Part shown: positions 9,005-18,349 of the stretch, one piece after another | How positions within the stretch are numbered: the first letter of the stretch is position 1 | Layout of the letters: the number at the start of each line of letters is the position of its first letter | Source of the DNA: an uncultured Oscillospiraceae bacterium | GTDB taxonomy: Bacteria; Bacillota; Clostridia; Oscillospirales; Oscillospiraceae | Direction: 5' to 3' | Assembly (NCBI GenBank): GCA_934593275.1 | Contig: CAKTQE010000015.1 | Coordinates: forward strand, 1 to 37,878 | Length of the DNA stretch: 37,878 nucleotides | Notes under the pieces: model-generated | What the model was told of the DNA's origin: nothing | What the model saw: only the letters and a program-made list of their open reading frames with translations | Database searches by the model: none | Made by a program: the position numbers and the translations under genes

Positions 9005-10039
9005 TTATTTTGAAATATTGCCAATATACATGGCATCCCCAAAGCTAAAGAACCGATAGCGGTTTTCTACGGCGATCCGGTAGGCGTTCAAAACGTGTTC
9101 CCGACCGGCAAAGGCGGAGACCAGCATCACCAGGGTGCTTTCCGGCAGATGGAAATTGGTGATGAGGGCATCCATGGCCTTAAAGGTGTAGCCCGGATAG
9201 ATGAAAATTTCCGTCCAGCGGGAGGCGGCCTCAAAGGTTCCGTCCTCTTTGACCAGGGATTCCAGGGTCCGGCAGGAGGTGGTGCCAACACAGATGATCC
9301 GGCCACCGGAAGCTTTCGTGTCGTTCAGGATTTGGGCGGTCTCCTCATTCATCATGCAAAGCTCGCTGTGCATGTGATGCTCCAAGATGTCATTGGCCTT
9401 TACGGGGCGGAACGTTCCCAAGCCCACGTGAAGGGTCACAAAGGCGGTTTTGACACCCTTTTCCCGTATTTTATCCAATAGCTCCTGGGTAAAATGCAGT
9501 CCGGCTGTGGGGGCCGCGGCAGAGCCGACTTCCCGGGAGTAAACGGTTTGGTAGCGCTCCTGGTCCTGCAGCTCCTCTTTGATATAGGGCGGCAGGGGCA
9601 TTTTTCCCAAACGCTCCAACACTTCCAGGAAGATGCCATCGTAATGGAACTCCACCACCCGGTTGCCATCCTCCCGGACTTCTTTTACGACGGCCGTCAA
9701 CTCACCGTTTCCGAAAATCACTTCGCTTTCGGGCTGCATCTTTCTTCCGGGCTTGCACAGGCACTCCCAGCACTTATTCCCCAGGTCCCGCAGCAGCAGC
9801 ACCTCCACTGCGCCGCCGGTGGGACGGTGGCCCAGGAGTCTTGCAGGCAGCACCCGGGAATCATTCATCACTAGGCAGTCCCCGGGGTTCAAGTAATCGA
9901 TAATATCGTAAAAATGCTTATGCTCCACCGCGCCCGTGACCCGGTCCAGGGTCATAAGCCGGGAGGCATCCCGCTTCTGCAGCGGGGTCTGGGCAATCAG
10001 TTCCTCCGGCAGATCATAATAAAAATCATGGGTCTTCAA
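9005..10039 (-). CDS. queA: S-adenosylmethionine:tRNA ribosyltransferase-isomerase
   Basis: A 344-residue enzyme that adds the epoxycyclopentane ring from SAM to preQ1 in tRNA. Family hallmarks are [12 protein letters not shown] at the N terminus, [12 protein letters not shown], the [10 protein letters not shown] loop, [13 protein letters not shown] and [16 protein letters not shown]. The start is a TTG at 10037-10039 with GGAGG eight bases upstream; this matches the usual N terminus of the family ([11 protein letters not shown]). The frame stays open further upstream, but that part overlaps the promoter. Confidence 0.96.
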   Translation of the reverse strand: MKTHDFYYDLPEELIAQTPLQKRDASRLMTLDRVTGAVEHKHFYDIIDYLNPGDCLVMNDSRVLPARLLGHRPTGGAVEVLLLRDLGNKCWECLCKPGRKMQPESEVIFGNGELTAVVKEVREDGNRVVEFHYDGIFLEVLERLGKMPLPPYIKEELQDQERYQTVYSREVGSAAAPTAGLHFTQELLDKIREKGVKTAFVTLHVGLGTFRPVKANDILEHHMHSELCMMNEETAQILNDTKASGGRIICVGTTSCRTLESLVKEDGTFEAASRWTEIFIYPGYTFKAMDALITNFHLPESTLVMLVSAFAGREHVLNAYRIAVENRYRFFSFGDAMYIGNISK

Positions 10040-10069
10040 TACTGTTTCCTCCGAATCGTAGTTCTTTAT

Positions 10070-10098
10070 AGTATAGTGCATTTTCCCTGTTTTTGCAA
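10070..10098 (-). promoter_or_regulatory. Promoter of queA-tgt
   Basis: Minus strand TTGCAA (10093-10098), 17 bases, TATACT (10070-10075). It lies in the short space between the divergent queA and dapA genes. No equally good plus-strand promoter for dapA was found. Confidence 0.7.
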
Positions 10099-10144
10099 CA
10101 GACAAAATGGGCCGGAAAAGCATAGACTGCATGGGAGGGATTTT

Positions 10145-11011
10145 ATGACAAAGCCAATTTTTACAGGGGTCTGCACCGCTCTGGTGACCCCGTTTCTGGA
10201 AAACCGGCTCAATACCCCCATGCTCCGGCAGCTAATCCGGCGGCAGGAGCTGGCGGGGGTAGATGCCCTGCTCCTCTGCGGCACCACAGGAGAATCCGCG
10301 GCTTTAACGGACACGGAAAAGCTGGAGCTTTTTAAGGTTTCCCGGGAAGCCATTCCGGAAAGCGTTCCCTTTATTGCCGGAACCGGCTCCAATAACACAG
10401 CCCACGCTGTGGCCCTAAGCCAGGCCGCCCAAGAATTGGGGGCGGATGCCCTGCTGGTGGTCAGCCCCTACTATAATAAGGCAACAGAAGAGGGGCTGTA
10501 CCGGCACTACCGCCACATTGCCGAAGCCGTTTCCATACCGGTGATCCTTTACAATGTTCCCAGCCGGACAGGGCTGGACATTCCTGTTTCCGTCTATCAA
10601 AAACTGGCGGAAATTCCCAATATTGTGGGTGTAAAGGAAGCCAGCTCTGACATCCGAAAAATCGCCTGGACCCGGCACCAATGCCCCCGGAATTTTTCTG
10701 TTTGGTGCGGTAATGACGATCTGGCCGTCCCCGCCCTTTCTCTGGGGGCATCGGGGCTTATTTCCGTTGTTTCCAACGTAGAGCCGGAACTGACCCGGGC
10801 CATGGTGAAAGCGGCGCTGGACGGCGACTTTGACACGGCCTCGGACCTGCAATGCAAGCTGCTGCCCTTGATGCAAGCCCTGTTTCGGGAAGTCAATCCG
10901 GTGCCTGTGAAAGAAGCGTTGAAGCAAATCGGGTTGGACTGCGGCAGCTGCCGTCTGCCTCTGGGCAACGCCAGTCCGGAAACAAAGGAAGCCTTGGCTT
11001 CCCTGCTGTAA
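10145..11011 (+). CDS. dapA: 4-hydroxy-tetrahydrodipicolinate synthase
   Basis: A 288-residue class I aldolase that condenses pyruvate with aspartate semialdehyde in the lysine/diaminopimelate pathway, which also supplies dipicolinate for spores. The Schiff-base lysine is K164 in VGVKEASSD. The catalytic triad partners are visible as T48 in CGTTGES and Y136 in [16 protein letters not shown] holds the remaining conserved Tyr. The start ATG 10145 has GGGAGGGA five bases upstream, while the longer open frame would run into queA's promoter region. It stands alone, between divergent queA and convergent tyrS. Confidence 0.95.
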   Translation: MTKPIFTGVCTALVTPFLENRLNTPMLRQLIRRQELAGVDALLLCGTTGESAALTDTEKLELFKVSREAIPESVPFIAGTGSNNTAHAVALSQAAQELGADALLVVSPYYNKATEEGLYRHYRHIAEAVSIPVILYNVPSRTGLDIPVSVYQKLAEIPNIVGVKEASSDIRKIAWTRHQCPRNFSVWCGNDDLAVPALSLGASGLISVVSNVEPELTRAMVKAALDGDFDTASDLQCKLLPLMQALFREVNPVPVKEALKQIGLDCGSCRLPLGNASPETKEALASLL

Positions 11012-11044
11012 AAAGCTACGCCGGAGGGGTTGCCTCCGGCGTAG
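11010..11044. terminator. Bidirectional terminator between dapA and tyrS
   Basis: A 12-bp stem, CTACGCCGGAGG (11016-11027) with CCTCCGGCGTAG (11033-11044), has a T run on the minus-strand side (11010-11014), making it a strong terminator for tyrS. On the plus strand the tail is less T-rich. Confidence 0.85.
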
Positions 11045-11050
11045 AACGTC

Positions 11051-12274
11051 TTATTTCAGGATTGCTTTGTGGAATACCTTCTTGCCCTTGCGGAGCTTCA
11101 CGCCCTGCTGAAGCATTTCCCGGGTCACTTCAAACTTGATGTCCGTTACCTTCTCATCGTTGACGGACACGCCGCCGCCTGCCACGTTCTTCCGGGCATC
11201 GCCGTTGGAGCTTGCCAGACCACAGGCCACCATCAGGCTCAGAAGGCCGATTTTGCCATCGGTCAGCTGCTCCTCCGTCAGTTCGGTGGTGGGGAGGTTT
11301 GCGTCGTTGCCGTCACCGGAGAACAGGGCCTTGGCGGAAGCCTGGGCTTTCAGGGCCTCCTCCTCGCCGTGAACCAGCTTGGTCAGCTCAAAGGCCAGGA
11401 TTTCCTTGGCATCGTTGATTTTAGAATCCTTCCAGCCGTCCATTTCATCAATCTGTTCCAGAGGCAGAAAAGTCAGCATCCGGATGCACTTCATAACATC
11501 GGCATCGTCCACGTTCCGCCAGTACTGGTAGAACTCGTAGGGGCTGGTCTTATTGGGGTCCAGCCACACGGCACCTCTGGCGGTCTTGCCCATCTTCTTG
11601 CCCTCGGAGTTCAGCAGCAGGGTGATGGTCATGGCGTGGGCATCCTTGCCCAGTTTTCTGCGAATCAGCTCCGTACCGCCCAGCATGTTGCTCCACTGGT
11701 CATTGCCGCCAAACTGCATGTTGCAGCCGTAGTGCTGGAACAGGTAGTAGAAGTCGTAGGACTGCATGGGCATGTAGTTGAATTCCAGGAAGCTCAGACC
11801 CTTTTCCATCCGCTGCTTGAAGCACTCGGCCCGGAGCATGTTGTTCACGGAGAAGCAGGCACCCACATCCCGGATGAAGTCAATGTAGTTGAGGTTCAGC
11901 AGCCAGTCGGCATTATTCACCATCTGTGCCTTGCCCTCTCCGAACTCGATAAACCGCTCCATCTGCTTTTTGAAACAAGCGCAGTTGTGGTCAATGGTTT
12001 CCCGGGTCATCATGGAACGCATGTCGGTCCGGCCGGAGGGGTCACCGATCATGGCGGTGCCGCCGCCAATCAGGGCAATGGGCTTGTTTCCCGCCATCTG
12101 CAGCCGCTTCATGAGGCACAGAGCCATAAAATGGCCTACATGGAGGGAATCGGCCGTGGGGTCAAAGCCGATATAGAACGTTGCCTTGCCGTTATCCACC
12201 ATTTCCCGAATTTCTTCCTCGTTGGTCACCTGGGCAATCAGGCCACGGGCCACCAATTCATCATAAATTTTCAT
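11051..12274 (-). CDS. tyrS: Tyrosyl-tRNA synthetase
   Basis: A 407-residue class I aminoacyl-tRNA synthetase. The HIGH-type motif is HVGHFMA and the KMSKS-type motif is KMGKT. The tyrosine-binding region contains MQSYDFYYLF and QFGGNDQWSN. The C terminus is an S4-like RNA-binding domain (GDARKNVAGGGVSVND). I chose ATG 12274 because AAAGGA lies about eight bases upstream; the ATG three codons earlier touches the ribosome site and is less likely. It is preceded by a complete T-box leader, so expression should rise when tRNA-Tyr is uncharged. Confidence 0.96.
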   Translation of the reverse strand: MKIYDELVARGLIAQVTNEEEIREMVDNGKATFYIGFDPTADSLHVGHFMALCLMKRLQMAGNKPIALIGGGTAMIGDPSGRTDMRSMMTRETIDHNCACFKKQMERFIEFGEGKAQMVNNADWLLNLNYIDFIRDVGACFSVNNMLRAECFKQRMEKGLSFLEFNYMPMQSYDFYYLFQHYGCNMQFGGNDQWSNMLGGTELIRRKLGKDAHAMTITLLLNSEGKKMGKTARGAVWLDPNKTSPYEFYQYWRNVDDADVMKCIRMLTFLPLEQIDEMDGWKDSKINDAKEILAFELTKLVHGEEEALKAQASAKALFSGDGNDANLPTTELTEEQLTDGKIGLLSLMVACGLASSNGDARKNVAGGGVSVNDEKVTDIKFEVTREMLQQGVKLRKGKKVFHKAILK

Positions 12275-12283
12275 TTTTCTCAT

Positions 12284-12610
12284 CCTTTCTCAGGTTCTGT
12301 CCGGAAACTGGCAGCATACCAACCAGCAGTTTTCGGATCCGGCCTGATAAAAAATAAGCACCCTCTGTCCATAATAAGACAGAGGGTGCATAAAGCACGG
12401 TACCACCTCAGTTTGGGAGAGCCTCACGACCCACCCCTCATGCCGCCCCGCAGGCGGCGACGCTGTATCGGGCGCACCCGTCTTTCCCTACTGTTGCTTC
12501 AGGAAAGCCGCTCCGGGAGGTATGTTCTGCATAGGTTCCTGCCGCCTCGCACCCTCCGGCGGCTCTCTGAAAGGGATTCACTAAGCATACTTTTTCCCAT
12601 CTCTGCGTTG
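12284..12610 (-). promoter_or_regulatory. T-box riboswitch leader of tyrS
   Basis: On the minus strand the leader carries the conserved T-box core AGGTGGTACCGTG (12396-12408). It is followed by a terminator with a 12-bp stem (12358-12369 with 12378-12389) and a T-rich tail. Upstream, a long Stem I region includes a GAACATACC segment with a candidate UAC tyrosine specifier at 12520-12522. T-box RNAs read the anticodon and the free 3' end of their cognate tRNA, and uncharged tRNA stabilises the antiterminator. The specifier assignment is an inference from sequence position, not from a folded model. Confidence 0.9.
12346..12389 (-). terminator. Regulated terminator inside the tyrS T-box leader
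   Basis: GCACCCTCTGTC and GACAGAGGGTGC form a 12-bp stem with an eight-base loop. On the minus strand it is followed by a tail containing six consecutive T residues. It should compete with the antiterminator built from the T-box core just upstream. Confidence 0.88.
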
Positions 12611-12616
12611 TGACGT

Positions 12617-12645
12617 ATTGTAGCAGAAGCCCAGCCCTTTGTCAA
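12617..12645 (-). promoter_or_regulatory. Promoter of the tyrS T-box transcript
   Basis: Minus strand TTGACA (12640-12645), 17 bases, TACAAT (12617-12622), near consensus. It begins about 20 bases after the recN stop, with no terminator between, so the recN operon may also read into the T-box. Confidence 0.88.
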
Positions 12646-12665
12646 GCAGCAAAATGCCGAAGTTT

Positions 12666-14318
12666 TCAGGGCTGCAACAGCATTTCTTCTGCACTTTTTA
12701 ACGTAATTTCTGTAATATTGGTTCCTCCAATGATTCTGGCCAGCTCTTGCTTCCGGCCCTCTCGGTCCAAAGGTGTCACCGTTGTAAAGGTTCTGCCGTC
12801 GTGCTCAGACTTGGCAATGAGCATATGGGTATCCGCCAGGGCGGCCAACTGGGGCAGATGGGTCACGCACAGCACCTGCTTATGTTTTGCCAGAGCGCGC
12901 AGCTTTTCCGCAATGCGCTGGGCGGCTCTGCCGGATACGCCGGTATCCACCTCGTCAAAAATCAAGGTGTCCACCGCATCCTTTTCTGCCAGAACGTTTT
13001 TCATAGAGAGCATGATCCGGGCCAACTCGCCGCCGGAGGCCACCTTGCTCAGAGGCTTTAAATCCTCACCGGCATTGGCAGACAGATAAAAGGCCACCAA
13101 ATCCGCACCGTCAGCCCCCAGTTCCGTTTCCCGGAACCGGCACTGAAACTGCACCCGGGGCATATCCAGCTGCCGCAGCTCCGAAAGGATTTTTTCTGCC
13201 AGAAGTTTCCCTTTTTCCTGCCGGTCCTTTCGCAGGAGCATGGCCGCCTCCCAGGCGGCTTTTTCCTTAGCGGAAAGCTTCTTTTTCAGCTGCTCCACCC
13301 GGTCGTCCGCAAACTCGATTTCGTCCAGTTCCTTTCGGGCGTTTTCCAGGTATTCCAGGATTTCCTGGCAGGTGCTGCCGTATTTCCGGCGAAGTCTGTG
13401 AATGATGTCCAGCCGGGACTCGATCTGCTCTAACTCGTCAGCGGAATAGCTCAGTTCTTCCAGTGCGTCTCGAACCTCATCGGCAATGTCCTGAACCTGG
13501 TATTTTAGGTCTGTAAGCCGCTCCTGAAACGCCGTATAGTCATCACTGTATCGGGCAATGCGGCCCAGGGCATAGGCCGCCTGGGCAAGCAGGGCCGCCG
13601 CGCCGTCAGAGTCATCGCCCCCCAAAAGGGATTCCGCGGCTTCTTCCAGCCCTTGAGAAAGCTTTTCGGAATTTTGCAGCAATTTTCTGCGCTGCTCCAG
13701 TTCCTCGTCCTCCCCGGCCTTTAAATCCGCCTTTTCGATTTCCTCTATCTGATACTTGAGGGTCTCCATCCGGCGAAGCTTCTCCCCCTCGTCCATGGTC
13801 ATCCGGTCGATTTCCCGGCGGAGGGTGCTGACGGCGGAGAATTTTTCCCGGTAGTCCTGCAAAAGCGGCTCGTTATCCGCAAAGGCATCCAGAAAGCGCA
13901 AGTGGTTTTCTTCATCAAACAGCGTGGCAGAATCATGCTGACCGTGAATGTTGATAAGCTCAAGCCCCAGCTTCTGCAAAATGGACACGGTAACCAGGCT
14001 GCCGTTTACCCGGCAGACATTTTTCCCGTCCATGAATATATCCCGCTGGATCACGGTTTCTTCATCGTACTCCACGCCGTTCTCCCCAAACCAGGGAAAG
14101 TTCGGAACATTGGTAAACACCGCCCGGACGGAAGCTTTGTTGGTTCCGGTACGGATCATGTCCCGGTAGGCCCGCTTGCCCAGAATGGCAGAGATGGCAT
14201 CGATCACTATGGATTTACCGGCACCGGTCTCACCGGTGAGAACGTTAAAGCCCGGGTCAAAGGAGATATCCGCCTGCTCAATTACCGCAATATTCTCAAT
14301 GTGCAATAGGCTCAGCAA
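12666..14318 (-). CDS. recN: DNA repair protein RecN
   Basis: A 550-residue SMC-like ATPase for double-strand break repair. It has an N-terminal FDPGFNVLTGETGAGKS Walker A (GETGAGKS at 29-36), long central heptad-rich coiled-coil arms (about 150-370), the ABC signature SGGELARIMLS, Walker B DTLIFDEVDTGVSG and the H-loop region VLCVTHLPQLAA. The start is TTG at 14316-14318 with AAAGGAGAG upstream and the expected MLSLLHIENIAVIE N terminus. It is the last gene of the OLE RNA-oapA-dxs-tlyA-nadK-argR-recN cluster, 14 bases after argR. Confidence 0.97.
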   Translation of the reverse strand: MLSLLHIENIAVIEQADISFDPGFNVLTGETGAGKSIVIDAISAILGKRAYRDMIRTGTNKASVRAVFTNVPNFPWFGENGVEYDEETVIQRDIFMDGKNVCRVNGSLVTVSILQKLGLELINIHGQHDSATLFDEENHLRFLDAFADNEPLLQDYREKFSAVSTLRREIDRMTMDEGEKLRRMETLKYQIEEIEKADLKAGEDEELEQRRKLLQNSEKLSQGLEEAAESLLGGDDSDGAAALLAQAAYALGRIARYSDDYTAFQERLTDLKYQVQDIADEVRDALEELSYSADELEQIESRLDIIHRLRRKYGSTCQEILEYLENARKELDEIEFADDRVEQLKKKLSAKEKAAWEAAMLLRKDRQEKGKLLAEKILSELRQLDMPRVQFQCRFRETELGADGADLVAFYLSANAGEDLKPLSKVASGGELARIMLSMKNVLAEKDAVDTLIFDEVDTGVSGRAAQRIAEKLRALAKHKQVLCVTHLPQLAALADTHMLIAKSEHDGRTFTTVTPLDREGRKQELARIIGGTNITEITLKSAEEMLLQP

Positions 14319-14332
14319 GGTTCTCTCTCCTT

Positions 14333-14785
14333 TTAGCGGATCACCGCTTTGATCTCTCCACAGAAAGCAGCCGCAGCGGCGGCATCCCGCATAACGATGA
14401 CCACCGTATCGTCACCGGCCAGGGTACCCAGAACCACACTGATTTTCATAGCGTCCAAGGCAGACCCGGCGGCACTGGCAAGGCCCGGCAGGGTGTGAAT
14501 GACGATGAGGTTTTCCGCATAGTCAATGCTGATGACGCACTCCCGGAAAATGGTATTGAGCCTGTCCGAAAGGGCCGGCGGCACATCCTTTTCCGGCACA
14601 CTGTAGCGGTAGGAGCCAAGGCTTGTCAGCTCCTTGACAATGCGCAGCTCTTTAATGTCCCGGGAAATGGTCGCCTGGGTGCTGGTGAAGCCTTCTTCCT
14701 CCAAGGCCTTCAGCAGCTGCTCTTGGGTCTCCACATTTGCGTTGGAGATGATCTCGATGATCTTGGCCTGTCTTTTGGATTTCAT
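14333..14785 (-). CDS. argR: Arginine repressor ArgR/AhrC
   Basis: A 150-residue hexameric regulator that binds ARG boxes when loaded with arginine. The N-terminal winged helix holds STQATISRDIKEL as recognition helix. The C-terminal oligomerisation and arginine-binding domain includes GTLAGDDTVVIVM with the conserved Asp pair. AGAGGAA precedes the ATG by six bases. It lies 12 bases after nadK and 14 before recN; argR-recN adjacency is typical of Firmicutes. Confidence 0.96.
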   Translation of the reverse strand: MKSKRQAKIIEIISNANVETQEQLLKALEEEGFTSTQATISRDIKELRIVKELTSLGSYRYSVPEKDVPPALSDRLNTIFRECVISIDYAENLIVIHTLPGLASAAGSALDAMKISVVLGTLAGDDTVVIVMRDAAAAAAFCGEIKAVIR

Positions 14786-14797
14786 TGCAAGTTCCTC

Positions 14798-15661
14798 TTA
14801 CTTCCTTTGAAATTTGGCATTCACCACATCATAAAAGCTGCGGTCATTGAGTTTCAGCAGCTTCGTTTCATATTTGGATTTGCGGATGGTCACCACATCT
14901 CCCATATTGAGGCGCACCGCCTTTCCTCCGTCTACGGAAAGGAAAGCGTTACGCCGGGCATTCTGAATCATGCGGACGGTAAGGACCCGCCGGTCAGAAG
15001 TCACAATACAGCGGCTGCAAATGTCATGGGCGCAGATGGGGGTGATGATCATGTTCCGGGCATCCGGCTCTACAATCGGGCCTCCGGCGGAGAGGTTATA
15101 GGCCGTGGAGCCGCTGGGTGTGGAGATGATCACACCGTCCCCGCCGCAGGTCAGGGCCTGAACGCCGTCACATTCTACGCTTAAGTAGACGATCCGAGCC
15201 ACGGCACCTTTGGTGACCACTACATCATTTAGGCAAATATCGTGAAATATAATATCCCGGTCCCGCTGAACCGTTACATCCATCATCATTCTGGGGTCCA
15301 GGCGGTAATCTCCCGTGGCAAGCTTGGGCAGCTGGTTCAGTTCAGAGCTTTCCAGCTCCGCCAAAAAGCCCATGGTGCCAATATTCACACCGAGAATGGG
15401 GATCCCCCGCTTGGTAGCCGCCTTGGCCGTATGCAGAATCGTTCCGTCACCGCCGAAGCAAATCACCGCATCGGCGGTATTCAGTTCCCGCTCCAACCTG
15501 GAAAAGCGCAGATCCTTGGGAAGCTCATAGCTCCGGTCTACATCAAAAGGCAAGCACAGGCTGACCCGCAGACCCGCATCCTTTAAAATCTGCATGGCGG
15601 CACGCACCGTTTGGAAATTCCGATCCCGGTAAGGATTGGGGGTCAGAATCACATTCTTCAT
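14798..15661 (-). CDS. nadK: NAD kinase
   Basis: A 287-residue enzyme that phosphorylates NAD to NADP. The diacylglycerol-kinase-like GGDGT motif is at residues 70-74 (CFGGDGTILHTA). NIGTMGFLAE, the SGSTAYNLSAGGPIV loop and the C-terminal VSVDGG-like segment (LSVDGGKAV) are also present. It starts with AAAGGAG seven bases upstream and overlaps the tlyA stop by four bases (ATGA), so the two are probably translationally coupled. Confidence 0.96.
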   Translation of the reverse strand: MKNVILTPNPYRDRNFQTVRAAMQILKDAGLRVSLCLPFDVDRSYELPKDLRFSRLERELNTADAVICFGGDGTILHTAKAATKRGIPILGVNIGTMGFLAELESSELNQLPKLATGDYRLDPRMMMDVTVQRDRDIIFHDICLNDVVVTKGAVARIVYLSVECDGVQALTCGGDGVIISTPSGSTAYNLSAGGPIVEPDARNMIITPICAHDICSRCIVTSDRRVLTVRMIQNARRNAFLSVDGGKAVRLNMGDVVTIRKSKYETKLLKLNDRSFYDVVNAKFQRK

Positions 15662-16476
15662 ACATCCGCTCCTTTGTCAAGAGCGGCATGGGCCTGCTCC
15701 ACTACGTCCCCGGTATCCGGGCGAATGCCCTGGGCATCGGGGTTAAGACTCAGATGTCCCAGAAACTCAATGTTCCCCTCCGGGCCTTTCACGGGAGAAA
15801 AGGTCAGGCCCAGAATCTGAAAGCCCAGACTGTCCGCCAGAGAAACAAAATCATCCAGCACCTCTTTATGGGTGCTTTTTTCCCGGACGACCCCTTTTTT
15901 GCCGACTTTTTCCCGCCCCGCCTCAAACTGAGGCTTGATCAGGCACAGCACCTGGCCTGTGGGTTTCAAAAGCTTCTCAATGGCTGGCAGAACGATTTTC
16001 AGAGAAATAAAGCTGACATCCACAACAGACAGGTCCAAAGGCTCTCCCAACTGCTCCGGGGTCACATAGCGGATGTTGGTCTTTTCCATAACCACCACCC
16101 GGGGGTCGGAACGGATTTTCCAGTCCAGCTGGCCGTAGCCCACATCAATGGCAAAAACCTTGCTGGCCCCCTGCTGCAAAAGACAGTCTGTAAAGCCGCC
16201 GGTGGAGGCACCGGAATCCGAGCATACGAAGCCTTCCGGTTTGACACCAAAATCCCGCAGGGCTTTTTCCAGCTTCAGGCCGCCCCGGCTTACATAGGGA
16301 CACACCGCCCCCCGAACCTCAATGGAGACCGACTCCTCATAGGAGGTGCCGGGTTTGTCCGCTTTCTGGCCGTCTACGTAAACGATTCCGCTCATAATAA
16401 TGGCCTGAGCCTTGGTCCGGTTTTCCGCATATCCCTGCTCCGTTAAAAGCACATCCAGCCGTTTTTTAATCTTCAT
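15658..16476 (-). CDS. tlyA: TlyA-family rRNA 2'-O-methyltransferase (hemolysin-like)
   Basis: A 272-residue protein with an N-terminal S4 RNA-binding domain (KKRLDVLLTEQGYAENRTKAQ) and an FtsJ/RrmJ-like SAM methyltransferase domain: SGASTGGFTDCLLQQGA is the SAM loop, IDVGYGQLDW and VVDVSFISL continue the fold, and LIKPQFEAG holds the catalytic lysine. TlyA proteins methylate ribose 2'-OH groups in rRNA. The old hemolysin label rests on indirect effects. It overlaps the end of dxs by 11 bases, within the OLE operon. Confidence 0.93.
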   Translation of the reverse strand: MKIKKRLDVLLTEQGYAENRTKAQAIIMSGIVYVDGQKADKPGTSYEESVSIEVRGAVCPYVSRGGLKLEKALRDFGVKPEGFVCSDSGASTGGFTDCLLQQGASKVFAIDVGYGQLDWKIRSDPRVVVMEKTNIRYVTPEQLGEPLDLSVVDVSFISLKIVLPAIEKLLKPTGQVLCLIKPQFEAGREKVGKKGVVREKSTHKEVLDDFVSLADSLGFQILGLTFSPVKGPEGNIEFLGHLSLNPDAQGIRPDTGDVVEQAHAALDKGADV

Positions 16477-18349
16477 CTCGGGTCACCCCTCTTACAAATT
16501 CCGCAATTGACGCCGCATCCAGGCCGCAAAGCGAATATAGTTTCTCCTGGGCACCGTGGGGTACAAAATCTGGACCCAGGTCAATGCCGCTGACCATTCT
16601 CTCAGGCTCCAAGGTACGAAGCTGCCAGGCCAGACGCTCCCGGATGCCGCTGCCGGTGCAGGTCTCCTCGATCACCACGATTGGCCCTGCTCCTGCCTTT
16701 AGAATCTGCTCCCCAGGGAAAACGCTGAGATTCATCAGCCGCAAAACGGAGGCTTGGATTCCCTGCCGCTCCAAAATCTGCGCGCTTTCCAGCACATTAT
16801 TGATAAGCCCCCCATAAGTCACCAGCGTCACATCACTGCCCGACCGATGGCAGCACAGATTCCCTTGCGATACATCCATACCATCCTGCCATGCGGAACC
16901 GGTATACTCTCCTTGACCGCCCCGGGGATAGCGCACGGCCACAGGGCCGTCATAAACTTCAATAGCCCAACGCAGCATATCCCGCTGCTCCGAAAGGCTT
17001 GCAGGAGCTAGAATCAGCATTCCAGGCATCTGACCCAAGAAGCCCACGTCAAACACGCCATGGTGGGTGGGGCCGTCATCTCCCACCAGTCCGGCCCGGT
17101 CAATGGCCAGCACCACATGTAAATGCAGCATGACAATATCCTGCATCAGCTGGTCGTAAGACCGCTGCAGGAACGTGGAGTAAAGGGCCACGACCGGGAT
17201 CATTCCCTGCTTGGCCAGACCTCCTGCCATGGATACGGCGTGTTCCTCCGCAATGCCCACGTCAAAGGTCCGCTCCGGGAATCGGCGCATAAACTCTGTC
17301 AAGCCGGTACCGGAGGACATGGCCGCGGTAATGGCACAGATACGGCTGTCTCTGGAAGCCAGATCCACCATGGTCTGGCCGAAAGAGCCGGAATAAGTGG
17401 GGACATTCCCTCCCAAGCTTTTCCCGGTTACCGGGTCAAATTTGCCGATGCCATGGAAACGGGTGGGGTCCTCCTGGGCAGGGGGATAACCGCAACCCTT
17501 TTTGGTGATCACATGGACCAGCACAGGCTCCCGCATTTCCCTAGCGGAATTGATCAGTGCCGTGATTCCGGGCAAATCATGGCCATCCGCCGGACCCAAA
17601 TAGGTAATGCCCATATTTTCAAACATGGTTCCGGGCATGAGCAACCGTTTCAGGCGGTTTTTCATGTGAGAAGTCGCCTTATAAACGGCATTTCCCCCGG
17701 GGATTTTTTTCAGGACGGTTCGATAATACCGTTTGGCGTGGAGGTAATTCCGGCTGCTGCGAACCCTGGAAAGATGCCGGGACAGCCCTCCAATGGACTT
17801 GCTGATGGACATTTCATTGTCATTGAGGATGACCACCATTGGCTCCTTACTGACGGCCAAATCATTCAGGGCCTCATAAATCATGCCGCCGGTGGCAGCG
17901 CCGTCACCTACCACAGCCACAACATCGTAGTCCTGGTTCAAAAGGGTCCGCGCCCGGGCCATACCCAGGGCAATGGACACAGAACTGGAAGCATGACCTG
18001 CCACAAAGGCATCCGTCACGCTTTCCGAGGGTTTCGGAAATCCGGAAAGCCCCCCATACTGCCGCAGACTGGGAAAATCCGCCTGGCGTCCCGTCAGCAG
18101 CTTATGGACATAAGACTGATGGCCGACATCAAAAACCAGGCGGTCCTTCTGTGTATTATATACGGTTTCAATGGCAACAGAAAGCTCTACAACGCCCAGG
18201 TTTCCGGCCAGATGGCCGCCGGTCTTTGCCACATTCTCAATCAAAAATTCCCGGATCTCCCGGCACAAGCAAGCCTTCTGCGGCTCGGTAAGGTTCAGCA
18301 GATCCTGCTGGCAATGAATATCCTGTAAGATCCCCACAGCACACTTCAT
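16466..18349 (-). CDS. dxs: 1-deoxy-D-xylulose-5-phosphate synthase
   Basis: A 627-residue thiamine-diphosphate enzyme that makes DXP from pyruvate and glyceraldehyde-3-phosphate, the first step of the MEP isoprenoid pathway. Motifs: KTGGHLAGNLGVVEL, DVGHQSYVHK, the ThDP motif GDGAATGGMIYEALND, DVGIAEEHAVSMAGGLA with the catalytic Glu, and DRAGLVGDDGPTHHG. I chose ATG 18349 because it overlaps the oapA stop as ATGA with AAAGG just upstream. An in-frame TTG at 18391 inside oapA would add 14 unlikely residues. Its position directly after oapA is typical of OLE operons. Confidence 0.96.
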   Translation of the reverse strand: MKCAVGILQDIHCQQDLLNLTEPQKACLCREIREFLIENVAKTGGHLAGNLGVVELSVAIETVYNTQKDRLVFDVGHQSYVHKLLTGRQADFPSLRQYGGLSGFPKPSESVTDAFVAGHASSSVSIALGMARARTLLNQDYDVVAVVGDGAATGGMIYEALNDLAVSKEPMVVILNDNEMSISKSIGGLSRHLSRVRSSRNYLHAKRYYRTVLKKIPGGNAVYKATSHMKNRLKRLLMPGTMFENMGITYLGPADGHDLPGITALINSAREMREPVLVHVITKKGCGYPPAQEDPTRFHGIGKFDPVTGKSLGGNVPTYSGSFGQTMVDLASRDSRICAITAAMSSGTGLTEFMRRFPERTFDVGIAEEHAVSMAGGLAKQGMIPVVALYSTFLQRSYDQLMQDIVMLHLHVVLAIDRAGLVGDDGPTHHGVFDVGFLGQMPGMLILAPASLSEQRDMLRWAIEVYDGPVAVRYPRGGQGEYTGSAWQDGMDVSQGNLCCHRSGSDVTLVTYGGLINNVLESAQILERQGIQASVLRLMNLSVFPGEQILKAGAGPIVVIEETCTGSGIRERLAWQLRTLEPERMVSGIDLGPDFVPHGAQEKLYSLCGLDAASIAEFVRGVTRDED